Source: Enterococcus pingfangensis
GTDB taxonomy: Bacteria; Bacillota; Bacilli; Lactobacillales; Enterococcaceae
DNA: 64,000 nt
Assembly (NCBI RefSeq): GCF_005405205.1
Contig: NZ_BJDP01000001.1
Coordinates: 186,001-250,000 of the forward strand
Direction: 5' to 3'
Position numbers and translations under genes: made by a program. Below, in pieces: positions 48,342 to 58,772 of this stretch. A model generated the notes under the pieces. It saw only the letters and a list, made by a program, of their open reading frames with translations. It made no database searches and was not told where the DNA came from. Numbering within the stretch: position 1 is the first letter of the stretch; every line of letters starts with the position of its first letter.

Positions 48342-49613
48342 TTATTTTTCGCTGCGCGCCTTTTCCGGTAAGATAAGGTTCAAAATAATTCCTAGAACTG
48401 TGGCTAAAGCCATCGCAGACAATGTGAATGTTCCTGCTTCAAAAACTAAGCCGCCGATACCGATGACTAAGATGGTCGAAGCAATCAATAAATTTTTCTT
48501 GCGATCAAAATCGATCTTGTTTTCGATTAATATTTTCAAACCGCTGGCTGCGATGACACCAAACAAGATGAAGCTGATGCCTGAAATCACCGGTCCAGGG
48601 ATACTTAAGATCAACGCGCTGAGTTTTCCGACAAACCCTAACAGTACTGCGAAGATCGCTGCACCACCGATAACAAAGACGCTGTGAACGCGTGTGATTG
48701 CAAGCACACCGATATTTTCACCATAACTTGTTACCGGAGGACCGCCAACGAAGCCGGCAACGATTTGTGCCAGGCCGTCACCCATCAGTGTGCGATCCAA
48801 GCCGGGATTTTCAAAGAAATTTCGTTTTGTCAGTTTATTTAATACCATCAAGTGGCCGATGTGTTCGGTCATTGTGACAAAAGCGATTGGTGCCATCGTT
48901 GTGATCGCATTGATATACAACTTAGGTTGATAGCTGACAAAAGGGACGTTGAATGCGGGCATTGCTAGCCACTTTGCTTCGATGATCGGCTGATAATCGA
49001 TGATGCCGAAAATCATTGCTGTGATGTAACCGCCGATGATCCCCAATAAGATTGGAATCAGTCCTAAGAAGCCGGTGAAAAACATGTTGAAAAATACTGT
49101 TAAAGCTAACGTGATTAGAGCAACTATTACGTATTTGAAACTATATATCCCATTGTTATACATTGCGTTTTGAGCGGCGTTACTAGCTAAGCCTAAGCCG
49201 ATGACCATTACAACCGGCCCTACAACGATCGGTGGTAAGATTTTATCTAGCCAACCAGAACCGATCTTTCGAATAATGAAGGAAACGATCAAGTAAACTA
49301 TGCCACAAGTCAACGCGCCTTGCGCAATTGCGGGATATCCATCGCTCTTCATCAATAATTTCATAGCCGCGATAAAAGCAAAGCTACTGCCTAGATAAGC
49401 GGGAATCTTGCCTTTTGTTACGGTTAGGTAAACCAAGGTGCCTAACCCAGAACTTACAAGTGCGATACTCGGATTGATACCGACTAAGATTGGAACCAAA
49501 ACAGTTGCGCCGAACATCGTAAACAAATGTTGGATACTTAAGCCAACCCAATGACCCGCACTTGGGCGGTCGTGGATATCTAAAACAACATCATCATTGT
49601 GAAACTCTTGCAT
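48342..49613 (-). CDS. pyrP: Uracil permease
   Basis: 423-residue NCS2-family transporter with about 12-14 membrane helices; QHLFTMFGATVLVPILVG near 28 and the NCS2 signature around VGPVVMVIGLGLAS and TSYGENIGVLAITRV near 290. It imports uracil by proton symport. It is the second gene of the PyrR-controlled operon. Confidence 0.94.
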   Translation of the reverse strand: MQEFHNDDVVLDIHDRPSAGHWVGLSIQHLFTMFGATVLVPILVGINPSIALVSSGLGTLVYLTVTKGKIPAYLGSSFAFIAAMKLLMKSDGYPAIAQGALTCGIVYLIVSFIIRKIGSGWLDKILPPIVVGPVVMVIGLGLASNAAQNAMYNNGIYSFKYVIVALITLALTVFFNMFFTGFLGLIPILLGIIGGYITAMIFGIIDYQPIIEAKWLAMPAFNVPFVSYQPKLYINAITTMAPIAFVTMTEHIGHLMVLNKLTKRNFFENPGLDRTLMGDGLAQIVAGFVGGPPVTSYGENIGVLAITRVHSVFVIGGAAIFAVLLGFVGKLSALILSIPGPVISGISFILFGVIAASGLKILIENKIDFDRKKNLLIASTILVIGIGGLVFEAGTFTLSAMALATVLGIILNLILPEKARSEK

Positions 49614-49650
49614 GAAACTCCTTCTTTCTAGCTTCTATCTATTCCTTCGT

Positions 49651-50199
<549 letters not shown>

Positions 50200-50211
50200 T
50201 TATTTTTGCAA

Positions 50212-50350
50212 TAAAAAAACTCCTACCCGTAATTAGGTAGGAGGAATGTTAGCAACTTCGTCAAAATGATAGTGTTCACCTAGGCGCACCTAGTCCAAAC
50301 TACTATCGAATTCCTTCTTAGCCTCACGGGACTACTCTTAAAGGATCATA
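50212..50350 (-). promoter_or_regulatory. PyrR-controlled attenuator of the pyr operon
   Basis: The transcript contains the PyrR-binding loop core GTCCCGTGAGGCTAA (50311-50350 region, flanked by CCTTT...AAGG arms), then an antiterminator-type stem beginning GATAGTAGTT and ending AACACTATC (about 50260-50308), then the terminator CTCCTACC / GGTAGGAG followed by TTTTTTT (50212-50243). Arrangement and loop match known Firmicute pyr attenuators. Only one copy is present; none is seen between pyrR-pyrP or pyrP-pyrB. Confidence 0.88.
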
Positions 50351-50373
50351 TTCAGTTATTTATTACTACAGTT

Positions 50374-50402
50374 ACTATACTATTCCTTAATTAAGAAATC
50401 AA
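50374..50402 (-). promoter_or_regulatory. pyr operon promoter
   Basis: -35 TTGATT (50397-50402), 17-nt spacer, -10 TATAGT (50374-50379). The -35 overlaps the last codons of the lspA-rluD fusion. Confidence 0.75.
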
Positions 50403-51760
50403 TCCTTTTCTGTTAACTGTTTTAAAGTTTTTTTGAAAATTTCTGGTAACGGTGCTTCAAAGACCATCATTTCACCGGTCGTCGGATGTTCAAAGCCTAG
50501 TAATTTGGCATGAAGAAATTGACCATTCCCTTTTAATGTCTTCTTTGGACCGTATAACGGATCGCCGGCTACCGGATAGCCGATGTATTGCATATGAACT
50601 CGGATTTGATGCGTACGGCCAGTCTCTAATTGTAATTCAATCAGCGTATAGCCTTCAAACCGTTTTAGCACTTCAAAATGGGTCACGGCAGATTTCCCAT
50701 CTTCTGTGACTGCCTGCATCTTGCGATTGACTTTTGAACGACCAATCGGTGCTTCGATCCGGCCTTTTTCATGAGGGATCTCTCCATGGACTAATGCTAC
50801 ATATTTCCGTAAAGAAGTTTTATCTTTCAATTGTTTGGCTAATGCTTCATGAGCTTGATCATTTTTAGCTACCATCAATAAGCCAGAAGTGTCCTTATCA
50901 ATTCGGTGTACGATCCCTGGACGAACAACGTCATTGATTGTCGATAAGTTTTTGATTTGATATAACAAACCGTTGACCAACGTTCCTTTGGGATGTCCTG
51001 CGGATGGATGAACGACCATTCCTTGAGGCTTATTGACTATTACTACATCGTCATCTTCATAGACGATTGTCAGATCAAGATTTTCCGGGATAAGGTCCAG
51101 TTCTTCCGGTTCAGGAATCTCAATTAGGATCTTATCTCCAGCGTGTACTTTATAATTTGCTTTGATGACTTTGCCATCGATCGAAACGTGCTGTTCCTTG
51201 ATCCATTGTTGGAGTTGCGAACGCGAATGATCGGCTAAGCGGTCATTCAACACTTTGTCGATTCTGCCTGTTTCGTCTTTTATGATTACTTCAATTTGAT
51301 TATCCATTTTTTTATCTCTCTCATCTAATAAAATATAAATAAATAGCATGATTACGCCAGCGACTAAAGCCATATCCGCAATATTGAAAATCGGAAAATT
51401 GACAAAATCTAACCGGAACATATCTACCACATAACCTAAGCGAAAACGATCAATGAAATTACCTAACGCTCCGGCTAAAAAGAAACTCAAGCCGATCGTC
51501 AGCCATTTGCTTTCATGCAAATGTTTAACTAAATAAAAAATCACTGCGATAACTGCCGCAATTGTAATTAAGATGAAAAAAGTCCGCTGACCTTCAAATA
51601 AACTGAATGCTCCGCCGGTATTGCGGATATGGGTCAATGATAACACATTCGGTATTATCTCTTGGCTATCGCCGAAATTGTATTCACTGACGATCCACCA
51701 TTTGAACCACTGATCCAAACCGATGATCCCTGCACTTAAAACTAAATAAATAATTAACAA
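50399..51760 (-). CDS. lspA-rluD: Fused signal peptidase II and RluD-type pseudouridine synthase
   Basis: One frame of 453 residues. Residues 1-151 are prolipoprotein signal peptidase: four helices, catalytic Asp104 (NFIDR) and Asp129 (FNIADMAL). Residues 152-453 are a complete RluD/RluA-type enzyme: S4 domain (RIDKVLNDRLADHSRSQL), catalytic HRIDKDTSG near 288, and LETGRTHQIRVH near 376. The join ...LDERDKKMDNQ includes Met152 (ATG at 51307) after seven A residues; losing one A would end LspA ten codons later and restore two overlapping genes. So this is either a true fusion, a slippage site, or a sequence error. It could also start internally at 51307. Confidence 0.88.
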   Translation of the reverse strand: MLIIYLVLSAGIIGLDQWFKWWIVSEYNFGDSQEIIPNVLSLTHIRNTGGAFSLFEGQRTFFILITIAAVIAVIFYLVKHLHESKWLTIGLSFFLAGALGNFIDRFRLGYVVDMFRLDFVNFPIFNIADMALVAGVIMLFIYILLDERDKKMDNQIEVIIKDETGRIDKVLNDRLADHSRSQLQQWIKEQHVSIDGKVIKANYKVHAGDKILIEIPEPEELDLIPENLDLTIVYEDDDVVIVNKPQGMVVHPSAGHPKGTLVNGLLYQIKNLSTINDVVRPGIVHRIDKDTSGLLMVAKNDQAHEALAKQLKDKTSLRKYVALVHGEIPHEKGRIEAPIGRSKVNRKMQAVTEDGKSAVTHFEVLKRFEGYTLIELQLETGRTHQIRVHMQYIGYPVAGDPLYGPKKTLKGNGQFLHAKLLGFEHPTTGEMMVFEAPLPEIFKKTLKQLTEKD

Positions 51761-51763
51761 TCC

Positions 51764-52465
51764 TTACTGCTCCTTTTCTTGACCATAAATATCACGCGGT
51801 CGAATAATCCCTAATAAATTGCCGTCAGATTTCCCGTCTTTAGTGATCAAGATTGCTTCTAACGTTCCTTCGATCTGAAACATTTTTTTTGCTTCAGAAA
51901 CTTTTGTCGCAGCTGAAACAAATTTGAAATTCACTCGCTTACTATTTGCTAATAACAAATCTTCTGCCACCAGACCTTTGAGATTGATTGTCCCAGTTAG
52001 GCTGACTTGGGCAAAATAAAATCCGATCGTGCGCAAAGTGATCAATCCCATAAATTTTCCTGAATCATAAACTGGAAACTGTGAGAAATGCTTCTCCGTG
52101 ATGATCTTCATGATTTTAACTAGCGGCAAGTTCCGCTCAAAACCAGTCACTTTTTTACCAAAACGTGGCAATACCCTTTCTGGCCGCAATAAATTTTCTT
52201 CGATTTTTTTGATTCGTTCAACTGCCCATTCATTGGGTTCGGCGATCACAAAATCATCCGCTACTTGATCGTGGACGATCGCATTGCGCAGTTGCGCTAA
52301 TTGCAGCAGATCGTTTTCATTCCCGCCGATCGAATTGTCTCGCCGTTTTGACAATCGCCGGACCGCTTCGCTGAAACTCATATTTACCGGATTGCCTAAT
52401 TGCCGCTTCATTTCTTTTTCGATTCGATTAAATGTACTTAAAAAGATATCTGCTCGTTCTCCCAT
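51764..52465 (-). CDS. CBS-domain protein with HEPN-like N-terminus
   Basis: 233 residues. The N-terminal 80 residues are helical and contain QLRNAIVHD, an R-x4-H motif (Arg60, His65) of the HEPN type. Two CBS motifs follow (about 95-155 and 160-230: FPVYDSGKFMGLIT and LEAILITKDGK...GIIRPRDIYG), which normally bind adenine nucleotides. A nucleotide-sensing regulator is plausible; a ribonuclease function is only a possibility. It ends three bases before lspA, so probably shares its transcript. Confidence 0.78.
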   Translation of the reverse strand: MGERADIFLSTFNRIEKEMKRQLGNPVNMSFSEAVRRLSKRRDNSIGGNENDLLQLAQLRNAIVHDQVADDFVIAEPNEWAVERIKKIEENLLRPERVLPRFGKKVTGFERNLPLVKIMKIITEKHFSQFPVYDSGKFMGLITLRTIGFYFAQVSLTGTINLKGLVAEDLLLANSKRVNFKFVSAATKVSEAKKMFQIEGTLEAILITKDGKSDGNLLGIIRPRDIYGQEKEQ

Positions 52466-52630
52466 TAGCCTGCTCCTTACATTTTTACTGTGATCCTTTC
52501 GCTATCTGCCAAAGGCTGCTGAGCGCTATTCATTCTTACAGTCACTTCACGTGATAACTTCAGTATAAGTGAAAAAAAGCGTGATGGAAAGCCCGAGACT
52601 TTAAAAAGGCCGCTGAGAACAGCTAATCAC

Positions 52631-52656
52631 AAAAAAAGGCGCACCAAACTTGGCGC
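52631..52656 (-). terminator. Terminator of the arg operon
   Basis: On the minus strand GCGCCAA / TTGGTGCGC stem (one bulge) followed by CTTTTTTTG, six bases after the argD stop. Confidence 0.82.
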
Positions 52657-52661
52657 AACCT

Positions 52662-53801
52662 CTACTGGATCACTTGACGAATAATTTTTAATCCTTGCTC
52701 CAATTCTGCTTGACTGATTGTCAAAGGCGGTAGCAATCTTAAAACTTTTTTGCCCGCTTTGAGTGCTAATAATTGCTGGTTTTTTAAGCCTTGGATTACT
52801 GCTTCCAGCGTCTCAGGCGAATCAAGCTCCACGCCGACCATCAATCCTGCGCCACGAACCGCGCATACTTTATCTGACTGATCGATCAATAGTGACAACT
52901 CTTGTTTCAAAAAATCACCTTTAGCGGTCACCGCTGACAAAAAGGCTGGCTGGTTGATTTCAGTGATAACTGTTTCAGCGACTCTCATCGCTAAATTATT
53001 CCCACCAAAAGTCGTACCATGAGAACCCGGTCCAAAGGCTTCAGCTAATTCAGCTTTTCCCAGCATTGCACCGACCGGAATACCATTGGCCAATGCTTTA
53101 GCGGTCGTAATGATATCTGGCTCAACTTGATACGCTTCAAAGGCAAAAAATGTTCCTGTTCTCCCTACTCCGGTTTGGATCTCATCGATGATCAATAAAC
53201 TATTATTTTCTTTGCACAATTTCTCCACGGCTTGCAGCCAGTTTTTTTCTGCAGGAATAATCCCGCCTTCACCTTGGATCACCTCCAACATCACTGCAGC
53301 GACATCATCAGTTAATTTTTCCTTCAAAGGTGCTAATTGATTATATGGCAAGTAGTCAAAACCCGCGACGATCGGATAAAACCCCGCTTGCAATGCCGGT
53401 TGACCCGTCGCACTTAAAGCCCCATAAGTGCGTCCGTGAAAAGATTGTTTGAAACTTAAGATTTTAGGACGTCCTGTCGCCTTTCTTGCTAATTTGATTG
53501 CTGCTTCATTAGCCTCAGTCCCGCTATTGCAGAAAAAAGTTAAATAATCTTTTCCCATCGTTAATTTCTGAGCGACTTGTTCTTGTAGCGTATTCGCATA
53601 TAAATTGGAACTGTGCCAAATCTTATTTGTTTGCTCAGCTAAGGCCTGTAAAACATTAGGATTTTTATGTCCTAAATTATTTACGCCGATTCCGCTTGTA
53701 AAATCTAAATAGCGGGTCTGATTTTGATCATAGACATAACTGCCTGCGCCATCAACCAAATCGATGGTATCCCGCACATAATTTGGAAATAAATAACTCA
53801 T
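52662..53801 (-). CDS. argD: Acetylornithine aminotransferase
   Basis: 379-residue class III PLP enzyme. GTEANEAAIKLARK near 94-107, DEIQTGVGRTG near 207, PLP-Lys in TTAKALANGIPVG near 235, and TTFGGNNLA near 266. It converts N-acetylglutamate semialdehyde to acetylornithine. Its ATG overlaps the argB stop as ATGA. Confidence 0.94.
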   Translation of the reverse strand: MSYLFPNYVRDTIDLVDGAGSYVYDQNQTRYLDFTSGIGVNNLGHKNPNVLQALAEQTNKIWHSSNLYANTLQEQVAQKLTMGKDYLTFFCNSGTEANEAAIKLARKATGRPKILSFKQSFHGRTYGALSATGQPALQAGFYPIVAGFDYLPYNQLAPLKEKLTDDVAAVMLEVIQGEGGIIPAEKNWLQAVEKLCKENNSLLIIDEIQTGVGRTGTFFAFEAYQVEPDIITTAKALANGIPVGAMLGKAELAEAFGPGSHGTTFGGNNLAMRVAETVITEINQPAFLSAVTAKGDFLKQELSLLIDQSDKVCAVRGAGLMVGVELDSPETLEAVIQGLKNQQLLALKAGKKVLRLLPPLTISQAELEQGLKIIRQVIQ

Positions 53802-54544
53802 ACAAAGGTTTCCTCCTTTTTTAGTACCGTTCCAGAATACTCGATCCCATTAGTAATATGGATCTCTGAAACCCCATTTTCTAATGCACTGACAGCACTG
53901 GCCAGTTTTGGCAGCATGCCGCCTGTGATTACATGCTCAATTTTTAACTGCTCCACTTCAGTGATAGAAAGTTCTTTAAGCCATTCGCCAGCTTTTTTGA
54001 CCCCAGGCACATCGGTTAATAAGTACAAGGCTTTAGCACTGAGCGCTTCAGCAATTTTACAAGCGGCAGCATCTGCGTTGATGTTTAACCATTGTCCCTT
54101 AGCTGTCATTCCTAAAGGCGCGATGATTGGAATATAGTTTTTATATAAAATATTTTCTATGGGAGCGGAATTGATTTTTGTGATTTTGCCGACATAGCCT
54201 TTCTTTTTATCGAGGACTTTTCCTTGGATCAATTTATCACAAGAAGCATTGAGTCCGATCGCTGCAAAGCCTTGCTGCTGGAATAATGCGGTGATCGCCG
54301 GCTGGACTTGACCGATCAAAACCATTTGAGTAATTTTCAGCGTCTGTTCAGTAGTGATTCGCAGTCCATCTTTTATCATAATCGGGATATTCAAACGTTC
54401 CATCATTTCGGTGATGTAATGACCGCCTCCGTGGACGATAATGACCTCATCTCCGTCTGAATGCCATTGTTTGATTTGCTCAAAAAATTTTTTCGTTAAA
54501 TTATCACTGGCAATACCGCCGATCTTTACAACAATTTTTCCCAT
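53798..54544 (-). CDS. argB: Acetylglutamate kinase
   Basis: 248-residue amino-acid-kinase-fold enzyme. KIGG near 7, VHGGGHYIT near 38, DGLRIT near 59, and NADAAACKIAEAL near 154. It phosphorylates N-acetylglutamate and is usually the feedback point for arginine; it lacks the N-terminal helix of arginine-inhibited hexamers, so it may be insensitive. A 110-nt gap with no recognised gene separates it from argJ. Confidence 0.93.
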   Translation of the reverse strand: MGKIVVKIGGIASDNLTKKFFEQIKQWHSDGDEVIIVHGGGHYITEMMERLNIPIMIKDGLRITTEQTLKITQMVLIGQVQPAITALFQQQGFAAIGLNASCDKLIQGKVLDKKKGYVGKITKINSAPIENILYKNYIPIIAPLGMTAKGQWLNINADAAACKIAEALSAKALYLLTDVPGVKKAGEWLKELSITEVEQLKIEHVITGGMLPKLASAVSALENGVSEIHITNGIEYSGTVLKKEETFV

Positions 54545-54654
54545 ACTTACCGCTCCTAATTCAATGGCTTTATTTTGTAGTCAGAAAAAAATCTGAACTA
54601 TTTCATTCTTGCTACACAGTTTTCTCAAACATTTACTCAACTGCCGTTTTCGAC

Positions 54655-55848
54655 TTATGTATGATACAAGGCATTTACTTCAATGTATTTGTAGGTCAAA
54701 TCGCACCCCCACGCTTTTCCACTTTGCGTTCCGATGTTCAGATCGACCGTGATACTGACTGTAGCTTTTTCCAGCGTCTTTTTCATAAGTTTTTCATCAA
54801 AAATTTGCGGCTGGCTCTGTTTTAATAATTGCTGGTCTCCGATCCACATATCGATCTTTTCTGGATCTGTTTGCGACCCGGCGTAACCTACCGCACAGAT
54901 GATCCGTCCCCAATTGGGATCTTCCCCAAACATCGCCGTTTTTACTAAACTAGAGCCCACTACTTTTTTTGCCACTAAACGGGCTTCTAGCTCGCTGTGT
55001 GCTCCGGTTACTTGAGCTTCGATCAATTTTGTGGCGCCCTCGCCATCTTTTGCGATCATCTTCGCCAAAGTCTCGCTAACTAATTGAAACATTGCGACAA
55101 ATTTTTCATATGCTTCGGTGTTTTCTTCAATCATCGGATTTTCAGCTAACCCGTTCGCGAGAACCAGTACCATGTCATTTGTAGACGTGTCTCCATCCAC
55201 GGTGATCTGGTTGAATGTCGTCTCTGTCTTTTCACTCAGAATGGTTTGCAAAAGCTGTTCTGAGATATGAGCATCCGTCGTAATGAAGGCCAGCATCGTT
55301 GCCATATTGGGATGGATCATGCCAGAACCTTTTGCCACACCAGCCATCGTCACCAACTGACCATTGATTTTTTCCGTCACAACGATTTCCTTCGTGCTGG
55401 TGTCCGTCGTCAAAATCGCTTCATGAAATGCCCTTGGTACTGGTTTTTGTAGATTAATTTTATTAATCCCCTCTTCAATAATCGCCATTGGTAATTGCTT
55501 TCCAATTACTCCAGTTGAAGCAATCGCGATGTTTTCTTTTTCGACTGATAAATGAGCAGCTGCCAGCTCCTGCATCTTTTTTGCGTTTTCCATTCCAAGT
55601 TTTCCGGTACAAGCGTTTGCGACGCCTGAATTGACTACTACGGCTTGCAATTTTTGATCTTTTAGCGCGTCTTTTGTAACAAAGATCGGCGCTGCTTTTA
55701 CTTGATTCGTCGTATAGACTGCCGCTGCATTAGCAGGAATTTCTGAATAGATAACACCTAGATCTTTTTTTACTTTTTTTAATCCTGCGTGTAAGCCAGT
55801 CGCATAAAAGCCTTTCGGACTGGCGATCGTTCCATCTATAATTTGCAT
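54655..55848 (-). CDS. argJ: Ornithine acetyltransferase / N-acetylglutamate synthase
   Basis: 397 residues from the ATG at 55848 (GGAGTG 8 nt upstream). It transfers acetyl from acetylornithine to glutamate, recycling the acetyl group. Autocleavage occurs at the conserved KGSGMIHPNMATMLAF near 178-193, before the nucleophilic Thr; TSTNDMVLVLANG follows near 258. With this enzyme a separate argE or argA may not be needed. Confidence 0.94.
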   Translation of the reverse strand: MQIIDGTIASPKGFYATGLHAGLKKVKKDLGVIYSEIPANAAAVYTTNQVKAAPIFVTKDALKDQKLQAVVVNSGVANACTGKLGMENAKKMQELAAAHLSVEKENIAIASTGVIGKQLPMAIIEEGINKINLQKPVPRAFHEAILTTDTSTKEIVVTEKINGQLVTMAGVAKGSGMIHPNMATMLAFITTDAHISEQLLQTILSEKTETTFNQITVDGDTSTNDMVLVLANGLAENPMIEENTEAYEKFVAMFQLVSETLAKMIAKDGEGATKLIEAQVTGAHSELEARLVAKKVVGSSLVKTAMFGEDPNWGRIICAVGYAGSQTDPEKIDMWIGDQQLLKQSQPQIFDEKLMKKTLEKATVSITVDLNIGTQSGKAWGCDLTYKYIEVNALYHT

Positions 55849-55869
55849 ATTCTTCACACTCCGATTTTT

Positions 55870-56901
55870 TTATGGATAAATGGGGACTAAGTCCAGACCC
55901 GTTTCTTCTGGCCAACCTGCAAAATGATTTAGATTCTGAACGGCTTGTCCGGCCGCTCCTTTAACTAAATTATCTAAGACAGTGACGACAGTGATGATTT
56001 TAGTCACTTCATTGTAGGCCACACCGATATCGCAAAAATTTGAACCGATGATTTGGCGCAATTCAGGATAAACGTCTCGGGCTTGAACACGGACAAAAGG
56101 TTTTTCTTGATAAAAAGCGTGATAGATCTCCCATAATTGTGACTGCGTTAGCTGCTCTTTACTTTTGGCATAAGCCGTAATAAAAATCCCGCGTGTTACA
56201 GGGATTAATGAAGTTGAAAATTGGATTGCAGAGATATTGCTGTTCCACGTTTGCAACTGTTGCATAATTTCGGGGATATGTTGATGGCTGTTCATCTTAT
56301 AAAGCGTCATATTTTCATTACTAGTTACAAAATGAGTGCTATCTGATAATTTCTTTCCTGCTCCTGATAAACCGGATTTCGCATCTACGATTATCGAATC
56401 CTTTTCAATTATGTCTTGTTGAACTAAGGGAGCTAGTGACAATAAGGTTCCTGTCGCATAGCAGCCGGGATTAGCAATCAGTTTTGAGCTTGGCTCCGCA
56501 TAAAAATCAGCTAGACCGTAATGAGCTTTTTGCAGATATTCACGTGGCGCACTTGAATTTTTATACCATTTCTCATATTGTCCTTTTGCTTTCAGACGGA
56601 AATCGCCTGAAAGATCAATAATAGGAAAATCGGCTTTGATAAACGCTTGGGCGACTTTTTTTGAAATACCTGAAGGTGTCGCTAAGAAAACCAAATCAGC
56701 TTGTTCCATGATAAGTTTTGGGTTGATTGATTCTAATGGAAGGTCTAACAACCGATTCAAGTGCGGCAAATAATCAGCGATACCCTCCTCTTTTTGAGCG
56801 TGACTATGAATGGAACAAATCTCCACATTAGGATGTCTTAAAAGAATACGGACCAGTTCAATCCCGCTGTATCCGGTTACTCCGATAATCGCGACCTTCA
56901 T
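55870..56901 (-). CDS. argC: N-acetyl-gamma-glutamyl-phosphate reductase
   Basis: 343-residue NADPH enzyme. Nucleotide loop GVTGYSGIELVRIL (7-20), SGDFRL near 108, catalytic Cys in NPGCYATG near 145, and HQHIPEI near 205. First gene of argC-J-B-D, the ornithine branch. AAGGAG precedes the ATG. No argF, argG or argH is in the window. Confidence 0.95.
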   Translation of the reverse strand: MKVAIIGVTGYSGIELVRILLRHPNVEICSIHSHAQKEEGIADYLPHLNRLLDLPLESINPKLIMEQADLVFLATPSGISKKVAQAFIKADFPIIDLSGDFRLKAKGQYEKWYKNSSAPREYLQKAHYGLADFYAEPSSKLIANPGCYATGTLLSLAPLVQQDIIEKDSIIVDAKSGLSGAGKKLSDSTHFVTSNENMTLYKMNSHQHIPEIMQQLQTWNSNISAIQFSTSLIPVTRGIFITAYAKSKEQLTQSQLWEIYHAFYQEKPFVRVQARDVYPELRQIIGSNFCDIGVAYNEVTKIITVVTVLDNLVKGAAGQAVQNLNHFAGWPEETGLDLVPIYP

Positions 56902-56957
56902 ATTAACATCTCCTTGTATTTTAATTATATATAGATTAAAACTCTATCATTTTTAAA

Positions 56958-56986
56958 ATTATACGAGTTGTTTTTATGCAAGTCAA
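56958..56986 (-). promoter_or_regulatory. argCJBD promoter
   Basis: -35 TTGACT (56981-56986), 17-nt spacer, perfect -10 TATAAT (56958-56963), on the minus strand, about 55 nt before argC. The spacer begins TTGCATAAAA-like, similar to half an ArgR box, and a second TATGCATATTTTAT-like word lies at 57014-57034. ArgR control is therefore likely, though not shown. Confidence 0.78.
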
Positions 56987-57052
56987 TGGTTTTTTATAAA
57001 TTAATATGTGGATTTATGATAAAATATGCATAATTTTCACTTGTTCTATACA

Positions 57053-57089
57053 AAAAAAGATGTGACAAAAATCTCGTCACATCTTTTTT
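57053..57089 (-). terminator. Terminator of fhs
   Basis: AGATGTGAC / GTCACATCT stem with 9-nt loop and T-runs on both strands, just after the fhs stop. Confidence 0.88.
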
Positions 57090-57098
57090 GCTTATTAT

Positions 57099-58772
57099 TT
57101 AGAATAAACCGATTGCGTTTCCTTGTTCATCCACATTCATGTTCAATGCGGCTGGTTTTTTCGGCAGTCCAGGCATAGTCATTACATCACCTGTCAGTGC
57201 CACAACAAATCCGGCTCCGATTTTCGGAACAAATTCACGGATAGTCACATCAAAATCGATTGGCGCACCTAATTTGTTCGGATCATCTGATAGCGAATAT
57301 TGTGTTTTCGCCATGCAGACCGGTAAACGATCCCAACCATATTTTTTAAACGAAGCTAATTGCTGCTGCGCTTTTTTACTATAGATCACTTCATTACCGC
57401 CATAGATTTCACGGACGATCGTTTCGATTTTCTCCGTTAGATCATCTTGCTCTCTACTGAAGATTGAGTGGAAGTTATTTTCTTCAGCCGCGATCACATC
57501 AACAACTGTTTTCGCTAGATCAATCCCACCATCGGGACCTTTTTCCCAAACACTGGCTAATTCGACTCTGACTTCTTCTTGTTGACAAAGTTCTTTTAAC
57601 AGTAAGATCTCTTTGTCTGTATCGCTGATGAATTCGTTGATTGCCACAATCACCGGTAAACCATACTTGCGCATATTCCGAATATGTTTAGCTAAGTTGC
57701 CAAAACCAGCCTTTAAGGCATCCAGATTTTCTGCACTCAACTCTGTTTTCGCCACTCCGCCGTGCATTTTTAATGCACGAATCGTTGCAACGATTACGAC
57801 GGCATCTGGGGATTTCCCTAAATTAGGGACTTTGATATCTAAGAACTTCTCTCCACCAAGATCTGCACCGAAACCAGCTTCAGTTACAGCGTAGTCACCA
57901 CATTGCAAAGCAGCTCTTGTCGCCAAAATACTGTTGCAGCCATGAGCGATATTCGCAAACGGTCCGCCATGGACAAATGCCGGTGTCTGATAAATTGTTT
58001 GAACTAAATTGGGTTTAATCGCATCTTTCAGAACAAGTGCCAACGCACCTTCAATTTTCAAATCACCCACTGTAACGGGTTCACGCTCAAACGTATATGC
58101 TACAACGATATTAGCTAAACGATTTTTTAAATCTTCAATCCCAGTTGCTAGACACAAAATCGCCATGATTTCACTTGCAACAGTAATATCAAAACCATCC
58201 TCACGCGGAACGCCGTTAATTGGACCGCCTAAACCAACCGTGATGTGCCGAAGTTCACGATCATTCAAGTCGACCACGCGTTTCCAAATCACGCGACGTG
58301 CGTCGATATTTAATTCATTTCCTTGATGAATATGATTATCCAGCAAAGCTGATAACGCGTTATTAGCAGTCGTGATCGCATGCATGTCGCCGGTAAAATG
58401 CAGATTGACATCTTCCATCGGCAAGACTTGGGCATAGCCGCCGCCAGTCGCTCCGCCTTTCATCCCCATAACAGGCCCTAAGGAAGGTTCGCGTAAGGCG
58501 ATGACAGTCTTTTTGCCGATTTTATTCAGCGCATCACCTAATCCAATCGTCACAGTTGATTTGCCTTCGCCTGCTGGTGTCGGATTAATCGAAGTCACCA
58601 GAATCAATTTCCCTTCTGGATTTTTTTTCATTCGTTCCAAAGCATCAAATTCGATTTTTGCTTTATATTTTCCATGTAATTCTAAATCATCAAAAGATAG
58701 ATTGATTTTTTCAGCTACCTCTGTAATCGGTGCTAAAGCTGATGCTTGTGATATTTCAATATCCGTTTTCAT
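57099..58772 (-). CDS. fhs: Formate-tetrahydrofolate ligase
   Basis: 557-residue enzyme making 10-formyl-THF from formate, THF and ATP. P-loop-like [14 protein letters not shown] near 67-80, [19 protein letters not shown] near 95-113, [10 protein letters not shown] near 128, and [11 protein letters not shown] near 297. It supplies one-carbon units for purines and fMet. Monocistronic, divergent from the cold-shock gene. Confidence 0.96.
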   Translation of the reverse strand: MKTDIEISQASALAPITEVAEKINLSFDDLELHGKYKAKIEFDALERMKKNPEGKLILVTSINPTPAGEGKSTVTIGLGDALNKIGKKTVIALREPSLGPVMGMKGGATGGGYAQVLPMEDVNLHFTGDMHAITTANNALSALLDNHIHQGNELNIDARRVIWKRVVDLNDRELRHITVGLGGPINGVPREDGFDITVASEIMAILCLATGIEDLKNRLANIVVAYTFEREPVTVGDLKIEGALALVLKDAIKPNLVQTIYQTPAFVHGGPFANIAHGCNSILATRAALQCGDYAVTEAGFGADLGGEKFLDIKVPNLGKSPDAVVIVATIRALKMHGGVAKTELSAENLDALKAGFGNLAKHIRNMRKYGLPVIVAINEFISDTDKEILLLKELCQQEEVRVELASVWEKGPDGGIDLAKTVVDVIAAEENNFHSIFSREQDDLTEKIETIVREIYGGNEVIYSKKAQQQLASFKKYGWDRLPVCMAKTQYSLSDDPNKLGAPIDFDVTIREFVPKIGAGFVVALTGDVMTMPGLPKKPAALNMNVDEQGNAIGLF

